Shown here: positions 1 to 8,164 of the stretch, piece by piece
Layout: each line of letters starts with the position of its first letter
Position numbering within the stretch: the stretch's first letter is position 1
Source: Litorivita sp040371945
GTDB lineage: Bacteria > Pseudomonadota > Alphaproteobacteria > Rhodobacterales > Rhodobacteraceae
DNA: 64,000 nt
Assembly (NCBI RefSeq): GCF_040371945.1
Contig: NZ_BAABWS010000005.1
Coordinates: 1-64,000 of the forward strand
Direction of reading: 5' to 3'
Translations under genes and position numbers: made by a program
Notes under the pieces: model-generated
Databases searched by the model: none
What the model saw: only the letters and a program-made list of their open reading frames with translations
What the model was told of the DNA's origin: nothing

Positions 1-194
1 CCTTCCGATAATTTTGGAAGGCTTTGCCCCTCCAAAAAAGACGCTGCCTCGGCAGAACATTGAAAGCCGTCGTTGATGCGGGGTGCAGCATTCTGCACTT
101 AGGGCTCAGAGTCCGCATTGCCGCGTGCCGACCCAATTTCTGGTATGCCAGCGTACCCTGTCCGTCAATATGAACTGGCGGCTACCTGAGAAGC

Positions 195-422
195 CTATTT
201 GCTGTCGCCGTTTCCGATCCGTTTCAAACCGTCGAAGTCGATTTCTTGCTTCTGTTCGTCACTTATATCCGGCCGGATTTTCGATACCGGCTGGGGTCCA
301 TGGACGTCCCACATCACCGCGTGCGCGCCTGTAGTCCAGCTATAAACCCAACCAACAACGCTGCGCCCGTCGGTCCCGATCAGATTGGCAATCGCGACGC
401 CTTCACCATTATCATCGTCCAC
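195..422 (-). CDS. small hypothetical protein
   Basis: A 75-residue reading frame with a GTG start directly after an in-frame stop, so it cannot extend upstream. A GGAAG stretch lies about 12 bases before the start. The product has a Gly/Trp-rich stretch (VVGWVYSWTTGAHAVMW) and a charged tail, a composition that looks like protein and not like antisense noise. I do not recognise the family. It could equally be the end of a decayed gene; confidence is low. Confidence 0.35.
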   Translation of the reverse strand: MDDDNGEGVAIANLIGTDGRSVVGWVYSWTTGAHAVMWDVHGPQPVSKIRPDISDEQKQEIDFDGLKRIGNGDSK

Positions 423-589
423 TGTTTACTGACTTCCTGCACTTTGGCGCTGCAATCGCGGCATCGTGTTCCCAGGCTTCGCCTGCACAGCATGACGCAA
501 TTGGTGGATGTTGGCTAACTGCTCTTCCTTGAGGTAGCGGATTTCACGAAGGGACATCCAAAGCGGTACGCCCCAAATTTGCATTTTTC

Positions 590-847
590 TCAAATTCTAT
601 GGTCGGGCTCCGTGGCGGCTTCAACGATCGCGAGAACCTCGTAGGGGTCAAAGCCGATGGCGCGGGCGAGGACGACCAGTTCGACGACGTCGACTCGGCG
701 CTGGCCGCTTTCAAGGCGGGCAATGAGGGATTGGTGGCATCTGAGCTTGGTCGCCAATTCAGCCTGTCCAAGGCCTGCCTTGATTCGGGCGTCGACCAAC
801 GCCTGGCAGAGTGCCACCTGTCCCGTGCTTCTGATTGTCTTTGCCAC
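590..847 (-). CDS. XRE-family helix-turn-helix regulator
   Basis: An 85-residue single-domain protein. Residues about 15-70 match the Cro/C1 HTH pattern: ALVDARIKAGLGQAELA, then CHQSLIARLESGQRRV as the recognition-helix region, then a hydrophobic closing helix. It has no second domain, so it is a DNA-binding protein alone, as in small plasmid repressors or antitoxins. No toxin gene is adjacent. It lies upstream of the secretion operon and might bind the palindromes at 1289-1369, but that is only inference. Confidence 0.8.
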   Translation of the reverse strand: MAKTIRSTGQVALCQALVDARIKAGLGQAELATKLRCHQSLIARLESGQRRVDVVELVVLARAIGFDPYEVLAIVEAATEPDHRI

Positions 848-971
848 GCGTCACATACCTTTTGTGACGTCGCTAGCGGATGAAATCTGTTATCTAAAAA
901 ATAGATATTTGAGGGTGGTATCGGCGTCTGGTTTCCATGGGCGGCAAGTCTGATGCTCCCGAGGCTGCCCA

Positions 972-1265
972 TCAATCCCCTACCAATTGCAGAAATCGGC
1001 CGTAGTCCTCGCTGACTTCCCGCGCTTCTTCGAAAGCGCGGGCCCGTTCGCCGTCGAGGCAACGGAAGTAGCTCTGGATATCCTGGATGTAATCTTCGAA
1101 ATCGCCACGGATGATGTCCGCATAGTCCCGCGCTGCCTGCGAATCGCTTGGTAGGAAAGGACGGGCCGGGGCGAAGCAGGATTCCGCCAAAACCGGCCCG
1201 GGGAGGCAAATCAGGAGGGCCACAGCTTGTAATTGGAGCAGGCATGTCAACCGTGGGTTTCTCAA
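972..1265 (-). CDS. small exported protein of unknown function
   Basis: The TTG start at 1265 is preferred over the GTG at 1292 because AAGGAG sits eight bases before it and the product then begins with a clean Sec signal peptide (hydrophobic LLQLQAVALLICLPG, cleavage near VLA-ES). The mature part is about 70 residues, acidic and helical, with two cysteines. It diverges from the mating-pair operon across a shared promoter region, so it may be a periplasmic accessory of that system. Family not recognised. Confidence 0.6.
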   Translation of the reverse strand: MRNPRLTCLLQLQAVALLICLPGPVLAESCFAPARPFLPSDSQAARDYADIIRGDFEDYIQDIQSYFRCLDGERARAFEEAREVSEDYGRFLQLVGD

Positions 1266-1288
1266 ACCTGTTATCTCCTTGATCGCGG

Positions 1289-1308
1289 ACACTAGCCGTG
1301 ACTAGTGT
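1289..1308. promoter_or_regulatory. inverted repeat in divergent promoter
   Basis: ACACTAG and CTAGTGT are perfect 7-base arms separated by six bases. The site sits between the leftward small exported gene and the rightward secretion operon. It is a likely operator for a dimeric regulator; the regulator is unknown. Confidence 0.45.
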
Positions 1309-1355
1309 TTGCGTAACCAAACTACAGCTAAAGCACGATATTACATCTTGCGGTT

Positions 1356-1369
1356 GATAGTATACTATC
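1356..1369. promoter_or_regulatory. perfect 14-bp palindrome upstream of the T4SS operon
   Basis: GATAGTATACTATC is its own reverse complement and lies about 52 bases before the first gene of the mating-pair operon. Position and symmetry suggest an operator that controls conjugation genes. A second, unrelated dyad lies at 1289-1308. Confidence 0.5.
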
Positions 1370-1421
1370 GTAACTCTGGGGTTCAAGTAGGAAGCCCCGA
1401 GGTTGCGCCATTGGAGAAAGC

Positions 1422-1787
1422 GTGAGCCGGGCCATGAACTGGGACATCGAAGCACCAAATGTGGTTACGGAAGCCAGGTTCCGCGAACTCGTGGAAAGCG
1501 GCTATAGCGCAGAAATCCTGTGCCAGGAGTCGGCACATAAGAAAGGCCCCAGTTATTACGGGGTCTGGATCATGCGTGCCGTCTCTGACGACGGCGTCGA
1601 AAAGCTTCTGGTCACAGCCCGCACGCGGACGACCTACAACGATATCAAGATCCGCGAATTCAAGACGATCTCCGGCGTGGTGTCTTTCTTCATTGGCCTT
1701 GGCTTTGCGCATGTCGACCTGCCGCTTGAAGCGGGGACAAGCCGAAGCCACAAGCTCGCCCCATCAGACGAGGGCGCTGGCAACTAA
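1422..1787 (+). CDS. conserved hypothetical protein, first gene of T4SS operon
   Basis: A soluble protein of 121 residues with no signal peptide or membrane segment. The GTG start has GGAG five bases upstream; the in-frame ATG at 1434 is too far from it. Its 3' end overlaps the start of the transglycosylase gene, indicating translational coupling. Family not recognised. Its place at the head of the operon suggests a role tied to conjugation or its control. Confidence 0.6.
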   Translation: MSRAMNWDIEAPNVVTEARFRELVESGYSAEILCQESAHKKGPSYYGVWIMRAVSDDGVEKLLVTARTRTTYNDIKIREFKTISGVVSFFIGLGFAHVDLPLEAGTSRSHKLAPSDEGAGN

Positions 1788-2451
1788 CCTTGTCTGTCTC
1801 TGGCTGATCGCAGCACCAGCCTCAGCGCAAATGGTCCTGGTCATGGAGAGCGACGGCTCTCTGACCCCATCCCGGTCTCAGAGCAGTTTTGCTCGGAACT
1901 ACAATGACGGCATCGGTCAGGGATCGGCAGCCGACGACCTTGCGATTTTCGGCAGCGTTGCAACTGTGCCAGAGCGTGAAGCGATGCGCTTTGCAGCTCA
2001 TGTCGGTCCGGCACCCCTGCCCCGCGCCGATGTCGTAAACGCCATAGAGACCACGGCCCTGCGCTATGCCAGCCATCCCGGCCTAAGGCGCGCGGAGCTT
2101 TCCGTCACGGACTGGCTGAGCCTCTACCGCGCCAATATCGAAGTGGAGAGCGCCTATCGGCAGGATGCGATCTCACACGCGGGCGCCATTGGCCTTGGTC
2201 AGCTTATGCCCGACACCGCGCGCGACCTCGGCGTCGACCCGCGCGATCCACAACAGAACCTCGACGGTTCCGCTCGCTACCTCGCGATGATGCTGGAAAG
2301 CTTCGGCGATCCGCATCTGGCGCTGGCGGCCTACAACGCGGGGCCGGAAGCCGTGCGCCAACACGGTGGCATTCCCCCTTACCGAGAAACCCAGAACCAC
2401 GTGGCCCGCGTCATGGCTGTCGTGGCCCGATTGGAAGGATCAAATTCGTGA
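1711..2451 (+). CDS. virB1: VirB1-like lytic transglycosylase
   Basis: Cleaves peptidoglycan glycan strands in the periplasm so that the secretion channel can cross the wall. The SLT fold is clear: catalytic Glu in NIEVESAYR, then AIGLGQLMPDTA, LDGSARYLAMML and ALAAYNAGPEAV. A signal peptide (LVCLWLIAAPASA) precedes the mature part. The start is uncertain: ATG 1711 or TTG 1726 both give this signal peptide; the long open frame upstream overlaps the previous gene and is probably not translated. The stop overlaps the virB2 start. Confidence 0.85.
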   Translation: MSTCRLKRGQAEATSSPHQTRALATNLVCLWLIAAPASAQMVLVMESDGSLTPSRSQSSFARNYNDGIGQGSAADDLAIFGSVATVPEREAMRFAAHVGPAPLPRADVVNAIETTALRYASHPGLRRAELSVTDWLSLYRANIEVESAYRQDAISHAGAIGLGQLMPDTARDLGVDPRDPQQNLDGSARYLAMMLESFGDPHLALAAYNAGPEAVRQHGGIPPYRETQNHVARVMAVVARLEGSNS

Positions 2452-2741
2452 GACAGATTTCAAACCTCTTTGTCGCCTCGCTGGCGCTATTCCTGTTCAT
2501 TGCCGAGCCCGCCCTAGCACAGAGCATCGATCTCTCTCCGATCCAGAGCCTGTTACAGGGCATCGTCGATGCGCTGACCGGCCCACTTGGCGTTGTCATC
2601 GCGACGCTTGCCGTTCTCGGGGTCTTTCTCAGCTGGTTCTTCAACATCATCGATCTGCGCCAGGCGCTCTGGGTCCTGGTCGGCATCGCCGGTGTCGCGG
2701 CTGCCCCGACGATCGTTGCTGCGGTCTTTGCCGGTGGCTGA
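2448..2741 (+). CDS. virB2: VirB2 major pilin
   Basis: A 97-residue prepilin. It has a signal peptide (LFVASLALFLFIAEPALA, cut before QSI) followed by two long hydrophobic helices (GPLGVVIATLAVLGVFLSWFF and QALWVLVGIAGVAAAPTIVAA) joined by a short polar loop, which is the TrbC/VirB2 layout. The GTG start overlaps the virB1 stop and is preceded by GGAAGG. Forms the extracellular conjugative pilus. Confidence 0.9.
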   Translation: MRQISNLFVASLALFLFIAEPALAQSIDLSPIQSLLQGIVDALTGPLGVVIATLAVLGVFLSWFFNIIDLRQALWVLVGIAGVAAAPTIVAAVFAGG

Positions 2742-3012
2742 ACGCTCGCCCCTCTTTCTTGGGCTCGTGCGCCCGCCGAAGCTTCTGGGCCTGCCCATCA
2801 TGTATGCGATGGTCTGGCTCTTCGGTTCGGTGCTCTTGTTCGTCTGGGTCCAGCACATCGCGGTGCTGGGTTTCGCCGCCCTGAGCTATCCGGTGCTTTG
2901 GAAGGCCGCGGATTGGGACCCGCGTTTCATCGACGTAATGATGACGGCGCTGCAGGAGACGCCACCCACGCGCAACCGGTCCATCCACGGCGGGGACAGC
3001 TATGCCCCGTGA
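2734..3012 (+). CDS. virB3: VirB3 inner-membrane protein
   Basis: A 92-residue protein starting at GTG 2734, overlapping the virB2 stop. It shows the VirB3/TrbD pattern: a short N-terminus with PLFLGLVRPPKLLGLP, then hydrophobic hairpin segments (MYAMVWLFGSVLLFVWV and AVLGFAALSYPVLW), then a soluble tail. It partners VirB4 in the inner-membrane complex. The downstream virB4 start overlaps its end. Confidence 0.85.
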   Translation: MAERSPLFLGLVRPPKLLGLPIMYAMVWLFGSVLLFVWVQHIAVLGFAALSYPVLWKAADWDPRFIDVMMTALQETPPTRNRSIHGGDSYAP

Positions 3013-5377
3013 TGACGCCCGTGATGCAGCGCTCGATCCCCGCACGATGACGCCAGAGTGGTATGCGCGCGAGACCCGCCTTGCGCATACGCTGCCCTAT
3101 GTGAGCCTCGTCGACGACCAGACCGTGCGCACCCGGGTCAACGAGCTCTTCCGCTGCATCCGGCTCGAGGGGATCAACAGCTACACCGCGGATGATGCCT
3201 ATCTCGACAAGGTGACCGCGCTCTTCGCCCGGGTCATCGCGCAACTGGGACCGGAATTCAGCTACTACGTCCACAAGGTCTCCAAGGCCATCAAACCGGA
3301 ACTGGACCCCATTCGTGAGGACAGCTTTGCGGGAGAGGTCGACCGGCGCTGGCGCGCGAAACTTGCAACCAGCGGGCTGCGCGACAAGACCCTGACGCTC
3401 ACCATCATTCACCGCGCGCCCCCGAAAAGCCTCCTGCCGTTCCTCGGCCGCAGCGCGCCGGACCGCCTGAGAGAAGAGACCCGCAAACGCCTGCAGCGCC
3501 TGGGCGAGGCCGTGAACGTCTTCCTGTCAGGCCTTACCGAGCTCAAGCCGCGGCTCCTCTCGGCCGCATCGGGGGAATTGGTGGGGTTTCTGGGGGCGCT
3601 CAACACCGGGCAGGAGCTGCCGCTCTACCCGGCCAACACCTACGGCTTTCTGTCCTTCAACGTCGCCAATACCCGCGTGACGTTTCACGGCGACCATTTC
3701 GAGCTTTCCGAGGGCGTCGTGGGCCACCGCTACGGCAAGAGCTTCACCATCGGAGAATACTCGGAAGGCACCTCCTGCACCATGTTCGACATGCTGAACC
3801 TGCCGGTCGACATGATCGTGACGCACTCCTTCACGCCGATCAATTCGAACCTCATGGCGGGCCGCATCAAGCGGCAAAAGCGCCAGATGCAGGCCAGCCA
3901 GGACGCCGCCCTCTCGCTCATGGAAGCCCTTGATATCGCCGCCGATGATCTCGAGGCCAAGCGCCAAAGCTTCGGCGAGCATCACATGGTCGTGACGCTC
4001 TTTTGCGACACGCTCGAAGAACTGCAAACCCTCAGCGCCGAGATCGTGAACGCCGCCGCGACTGAGGGCGTGAAGATGATCGGTGAGCGGGTCGCCGCAA
4101 AGGCCCATTACCTCAGCCAGCATCCCGGCAACCAGCCCAAGCGCGTGCGTGCAAGCGCCGTCACCAATCGCAACTTCGCGGATTTCGCGGCGTTTCATCG
4201 GACCCAGCTTGGCAAGCCTGCGGAGAAAACGCCCTGGGGTCAGGTCATCACCTACCTGCCAACGCCCGAGCAGAGCGCCTACCGGTTTTCCCATCACGAG
4301 CAGGGCAGCCCGGACAAAGAACCCACCAGCGGCCATACCCTGATCATGGGACGACCCGGGTCGGGCAAATCGGTGCTGTCGGCCTTCCTGATGACCCAGG
4401 CCCGTCGCGCAGGCGCCCGGATCTTCGTCTTCGATTACCGCCTCGGCATGGAGATGGCCGTCCGCGCCAACGGCGGGCGCTACGCCTCCCTCAAGGCCGG
4501 CCAGCCCACGGGTCTCAACCCGCTCTGGACAGAGATCGATGCGCGCGGCACCGCCTGGCTCTCGGATTGGCTTGCCACCCTGCTCTACCGTGCCGACAAG
4601 CCGCTGACGCCGGCGCAGACCAACCGCATCCAGGAAGTGGTGCGCCAAAACGCGCAGGCCACGAACCCGGCCTTACGGAACTGGCGGGATTTCGCATCGC
4701 TCTTCGTGTCCACCGATGACGGCGGCGATCTGCACCAGCGCCTGCTCGAGTGGACCGAAGACGGCCGCTATGGCTGGATCTTCGGGCAGAGCCTCGAGGA
4801 CACGTTCTCGCTCAAGGGCGATGTCGTGGGCTTCGATCTGACCGGCATTCTCGACAGCGAGGCCGACAAGGAACGGATGGCGGTCCTGTCCTATCTTTTC
4901 CGCCGGGTCGAGCGCGAGATCGAGGACCGCCGCCCCACCATCATCGTGATCGACGAGGCCTGGAAGGCGCTCGACAACGCATATTTCGCCGAACGGTTGT
5001 CGAACTGGCTCGTGACTGCGCGCAAGCAGAACACCGTCGCGGTGATGATGACGCAATATGCCAGCCAGCTTGAGCGCACCCGGACCGGCAAGACCATCGT
5101 CGAAGCCGTTCCGACGCAGATCCTGCTGCCCAATATCCGCGCGCAGCCTGCGGATTACGCCATGCTGAACCTCACGGAGAAGGAGCTCGACGTCCTTCTC
5201 AACACGGGCAGCAACAGCCGCTTGGCGCTGATCCGCGACGATCAGGGCTCGATCGTCGTCGATGCCGATCTGAGCGCGCTTGGACCCAATCTCACCATCC
5301 TTGGCGGCATGGAAAAGGGCGAAGCGCTTGTCGGCTCCGATTACCGCGACCGCCCAGATTTTTGGAGGCTTTCATGA
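3002..5377 (+). CDS. virB4: VirB4 secretion ATPase
   Basis: A 791-residue CagE/TrbE/VirB4 ATPase that powers pilus assembly and substrate transfer at the inner membrane. The N-terminal half is the family's non-catalytic domain (residues about 30-390). The C-terminal RecA-like domain has Walker A GRPGSGKS near residue 450 and Walker B TIIVIDEAWKAL near residue 645, followed by TARKQNTVAVMMTQ. Length is normal for the family. Overlaps virB3 at its start and the small lipoprotein gene at its stop. Confidence 0.95.
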   Translation: MPRDDARDAALDPRTMTPEWYARETRLAHTLPYVSLVDDQTVRTRVNELFRCIRLEGINSYTADDAYLDKVTALFARVIAQLGPEFSYYVHKVSKAIKPELDPIREDSFAGEVDRRWRAKLATSGLRDKTLTLTIIHRAPPKSLLPFLGRSAPDRLREETRKRLQRLGEAVNVFLSGLTELKPRLLSAASGELVGFLGALNTGQELPLYPANTYGFLSFNVANTRVTFHGDHFELSEGVVGHRYGKSFTIGEYSEGTSCTMFDMLNLPVDMIVTHSFTPINSNLMAGRIKRQKRQMQASQDAALSLMEALDIAADDLEAKRQSFGEHHMVVTLFCDTLEELQTLSAEIVNAAATEGVKMIGERVAAKAHYLSQHPGNQPKRVRASAVTNRNFADFAAFHRTQLGKPAEKTPWGQVITYLPTPEQSAYRFSHHEQGSPDKEPTSGHTLIMGRPGSGKSVLSAFLMTQARRAGARIFVFDYRLGMEMAVRANGGRYASLKAGQPTGLNPLWTEIDARGTAWLSDWLATLLYRADKPLTPAQTNRIQEVVRQNAQATNPALRNWRDFASLFVSTDDGGDLHQRLLEWTEDGRYGWIFGQSLEDTFSLKGDVVGFDLTGILDSEADKERMAVLSYLFRRVEREIEDRRPTIIVIDEAWKALDNAYFAERLSNWLVTARKQNTVAVMMTQYASQLERTRTGKTIVEAVPTQILLPNIRAQPADYAMLNLTEKELDVLLNTGSNSRLALIRDDQGSIVVDADLSALGPNLTILGGMEKGEALVGSDYRDRPDFWRLS

Positions 5378-5541
5378 TCCGTATTCTTGTCGCTTTGGCT
5401 GCGCTCGGCGCACTGGCCTCCTGCACCCAGTACCAGGAGCCGCAGGCGAACTGCTTCACATTCCTTGCGTCCACAGCACCTGTCGCGCCTGATTGTGACT
5501 TCACGCCCCTTGGCACCCCGGAGGGCGACATTGAAGTCTAG
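5374..5541 (+). CDS. small lipoprotein, VirB7-like
   Basis: A 55-residue gene overlapping the virB4 stop by four bases, with GGAGG four to nine bases upstream of the ATG. The product begins MIRILVALAALGALASC: a short signal peptide ending in an LASC lipobox, so Cys17 should be lipidated. The mature part is under 40 residues with two further cysteines. Size, lipobox and position within the virB operon suggest a VirB7-type partner of VirB9 in the outer-membrane ring. Sequence identity to VirB7 cannot be judged at this length. Confidence 0.7.
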   Translation: MIRILVALAALGALASCTQYQEPQANCFTFLASTAPVAPDCDFTPLGTPEGDIEV

Positions 5542-6685
5542 CCTGCCTCATATCCTGGCGTTTTGCCTGCTGCCCGGTCTCGCCTTGTCTCAAGGCGTGC
5601 CGACCAATGACAGTGGGCTGACCGCGCGCGACATCGTCGAGACCGGCGATCGCGAGGCAGACTTGGCTGTTCAGGCCGACAAGCTTGCCGTGCGCGAACT
5701 CATCGCCGAGATCGAACGGGAGCAGCTGGAAACCCTGCAACGCATCCTCGATGCCCAAACCAGCTTCGGCGGTCAAGGACTGCCGGCGATGGTCTCGGGC
5801 CTGGAAAGCGGCAGTGGCGATCCAGCCCGCTCTGTCGAGGCGGTCTATGGCACGGGTGACATTGATCCCAATCCCGGCGGTGCGCAGATGTTCGGGGATG
5901 CGGCGGAAAACATCGAGCAGCTCATTATCCGCGTGGCTCAGGAGACCAGCGGCTTTGCCGGCGTTGGCCGTGCGGGCCTCTCCCCGGTCCAATGGCGCGC
6001 ACTCCTACAGGCGCTCATCTGGCAGGAAAGCCGGTTCACGATTGGCGCCCGCTCACCCGTCGGCGCCTTTGGCCTCACCCAGATCATGCCCGGTACCGCC
6101 AGCGATCTGGGCATCAATCCGGAATACTATGACAGCCCCTACCTGCAGGTGCATGGCGGTGCACGCTATCTCGCGACACAGCTCAACACCTTCGATGGCA
6201 ACATCATCAACGCCCTTGCGGCCTATAACGCCGGACCCGGCCGGGTTTTCGAGTATGGCGGCGTGCCACCCTTCCGCGAGACCCAGCACTACGTCCAGGT
6301 GATCCCCGAACGCTATAACCTCTATTTGACCCGTATCGGCGGGATCGAAGCGCTTGGCACGATCGACCCCGCGCTTCTGGCCAATGCCAACCTCTCGCTC
6401 ACTGGGCACGGCGCGGCCTTTTATGGCAGCAACTCACCCGCCGCGATCAGGCAAGCCGCCATGCGCATCCGCGATATCGTCGAACGGATTTCCGAAACCG
6501 AGGACGTGCAGGAGAGCGTCGCACTCAACACCTATGCCCGCGCCGAACTGGTGCGTCTCGTGGCCGCCCGCATCCGGCTTCAGGCCGCCCGCACCCGCGT
6601 GCTCTCCGCCGAAGAGCTGGCCCAGGCCAGCGCCCGCATGGCCGAAGGCGCGTTCATGGAATTCACGATCAGGGAAATTGACTAA
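5531..6685 (+). CDS. second lytic transglycosylase with VirB5-like tail
   Basis: Begins at TTG 5531, inside the end of the lipoprotein gene, with GGAGG seven bases before. Signal peptide (ILAFCLLPGLALS), then a helical segment (residues about 35-75), then an SLT domain with catalytic QESRF, FGLTQIMPGTA and LAAYNAGPG. After it, the last 90 residues are helical and end with VQESVALNTYARAELVRLVAARI and GAFMEFTIREID, closely resembling the end of the VirB5-like gene just downstream (LKQSVDLNTRVTAELAIA, RFMDFTLPE). This looks like a fusion of a transglycosylase with a VirB5-type tail. Confidence 0.85.
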   Translation: MKSSLPHILAFCLLPGLALSQGVPTNDSGLTARDIVETGDREADLAVQADKLAVRELIAEIEREQLETLQRILDAQTSFGGQGLPAMVSGLESGSGDPARSVEAVYGTGDIDPNPGGAQMFGDAAENIEQLIIRVAQETSGFAGVGRAGLSPVQWRALLQALIWQESRFTIGARSPVGAFGLTQIMPGTASDLGINPEYYDSPYLQVHGGARYLATQLNTFDGNIINALAAYNAGPGRVFEYGGVPPFRETQHYVQVIPERYNLYLTRIGGIEALGTIDPALLANANLSLTGHGAAFYGSNSPAAIRQAAMRIRDIVERISETEDVQESVALNTYARAELVRLVAARIRLQAARTRVLSAEELAQASARMAEGAFMEFTIREID

Positions 6686-7493
6686 TGGGACATTTACTCA
6701 TGAGAACGGCCTGGGCCACAACGCTTGGAATTGGCTTGCATTTCGCCACCCTCACTCCCGCCATGGCGCAAGGCGTGCCCGTCGTCGACACCCAGAACAT
6801 CGCGCAAAACATCCAGCAGCTCCAGCAGATGATCGAAGACGAGATCCTGCAAAATGAGCAGCTGACGCAACTCCGCGAACAGCTTGCGACACTCACGGAC
6901 CAACTCGCGGAGCTGCAAAGAACATATGAAGCCTTGACCCGATTGGCAGAGCTTCCTGAAATCATCCGCACCGAGATGGAGGACGAGCTGAACGGCCTGC
7001 TGGATCAGGAATTCGGGGACATCCTCGCCACCATCGAAGCCATCAAGACCGGAGACTTCTCCGGCTCTCTGGCTCCGGTGCGGGCGAGATCGAAACCCAG
7101 ATGGACCGGGTTCTGGCTGATCTCGGTTTTGACGATGACACGCTTTCGGAAATGGCCACCAGCGGCAATCCCGGGGCCAATCGCGTGGCGACGCAGGCCA
7201 CCACCGGTGCCCTTGTCTCGACGGCGGCCCAGAACAGCTATGAGGATGCCGGCCAATCGCTCGAGCGGGTCGATCGCCTTGTCGGGCTCATCGACGACAT
7301 GGAAGAGCTCAAGCAAAGCGTCGATCTCAACACGCGCGTGACAGCTGAATTGGCCATCGCCCTCGTGGCGATGTGGCAGCTGGAAGCGATTCAAACCGTG
7401 GGCGATGGCACCGGCGGCGTGATCGATGCCGCCACCATCGCCGAGGAGCAGCGCTTCATGGATTTCACGCTGCCCGAGCTGCGGGCCGAGTGA
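6685..7493 (+). pseudogene. virB5: VirB5-like minor pilin gene, frameshifted
   Basis: Residues 1-130 (signal peptide ending PAMAQG; Gln-rich coiled coil; LNGLLDQEFGDILATIEAIKTGDFSG) are in the frame of 6685. From about 7065 the matching remainder (GEIETQMDRVLADLGF ... LKQSVDLNTRVTAEL ... RFMDFTLPELRAE) continues in the frame that ends at 7493. One base appears to be missing in the CTCTCTGG stretch near 7062-7072. The repaired product would be about 269 residues, normal for VirB5/TrbJ proteins. It is either a sequencing error, a true mutation, or ribosomal slippage; I see no classical slippery heptamer. Confidence 0.75.
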
Positions 7494-7509
7494 GTGCGGG
7501 GTGTGACGC

Positions 7510-8163
7510 GTGGCGAGTGAACAAGAGATCATCGAGGAAGAGCTGGTCTACGGTGCCCTGCGCCGTGAACGGCTTTGGCAGCGTCTTGGCCTGATAGGCC
7601 TTGTCTTCGGCATCATCGGCTGTCTGAGCGCGGCAGCTGTCTCGATCCTCGATGTCGATCCGCCCCCCGTCGTTGTCCCCTATGATCCCGCCACCGGCTT
7701 TGCACTCCCCGAAGCATCGGTGGGCGCTTCCTCGGTGACCGCCAACCAGGCGATCATCGAGGCGGAAGTGTTCCGCTATGTGACCGACCGCGAGGTCTAC
7801 AACCAGCTCGACAACGACCTGCGCATCCGCAGCGTCCTGCGCCGCTCTGACGGGGCTGCCGAGAGCGGGTTGCGCCAGATCTGGAACAGCGCCAACGAGA
7901 ACTACCCGCCGACGGTTTACGGGCCGAACGCCCGGCTCGACGTGGAAATCCTCAGCATCAACCGGATCGGCACCAACCGCGCCACGGTGCGCCTGCGCAA
8001 GCGTCTGACCTCCATCAACGGCACCCAAACCGGGCTCTTCACCGCGACCCTTCTCTTCGAGTTCCGCCCCGAGACCCGCCGCTCCATCGACGAGGTCTGG
8101 ACCAATCCGTTTGGGTTCACCGTGCTCGAATATTCCATCCGCTCCGACAGATTGGAGAATTAG
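7510..8163 (+). CDS. virB8: VirB8 inner-membrane scaffold protein
   Basis: A 217-residue bitopic protein: short cytoplasmic N-terminus (EEELVYGALRRERLWQR), one membrane helix (LIGLVFGIIGCLSAAAVSIL) and a periplasmic NTF2-like domain with the family pattern FRYVTDREVYN and a C-terminal ETRRSIDEVWTNPFGFTVLEYS. Starts at GTG 7510. VirB8 links the inner-membrane complex to VirB9 and VirB10. Confidence 0.92.
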   Translation: MASEQEIIEEELVYGALRRERLWQRLGLIGLVFGIIGCLSAAAVSILDVDPPPVVVPYDPATGFALPEASVGASSVTANQAIIEAEVFRYVTDREVYNQLDNDLRIRSVLRRSDGAAESGLRQIWNSANENYPPTVYGPNARLDVEILSINRIGTNRATVRLRKRLTSINGTQTGLFTATLLFEFRPETRRSIDEVWTNPFGFTVLEYSIRSDRLEN

Positions 8164-8164
8164 T

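Noticed and set aside
3527..4648. 373-residue open frame on the minus strand
   Set aside because: Antisense to virB4, which has intact Walker motifs; composition is typical of a shadow frame.
7055..7100. Programmed frameshift in virB5
   Set aside because: No X-XXY-YYZ slippery heptamer or obvious downstream structure at the junction; a mutation or base-call error is simpler.
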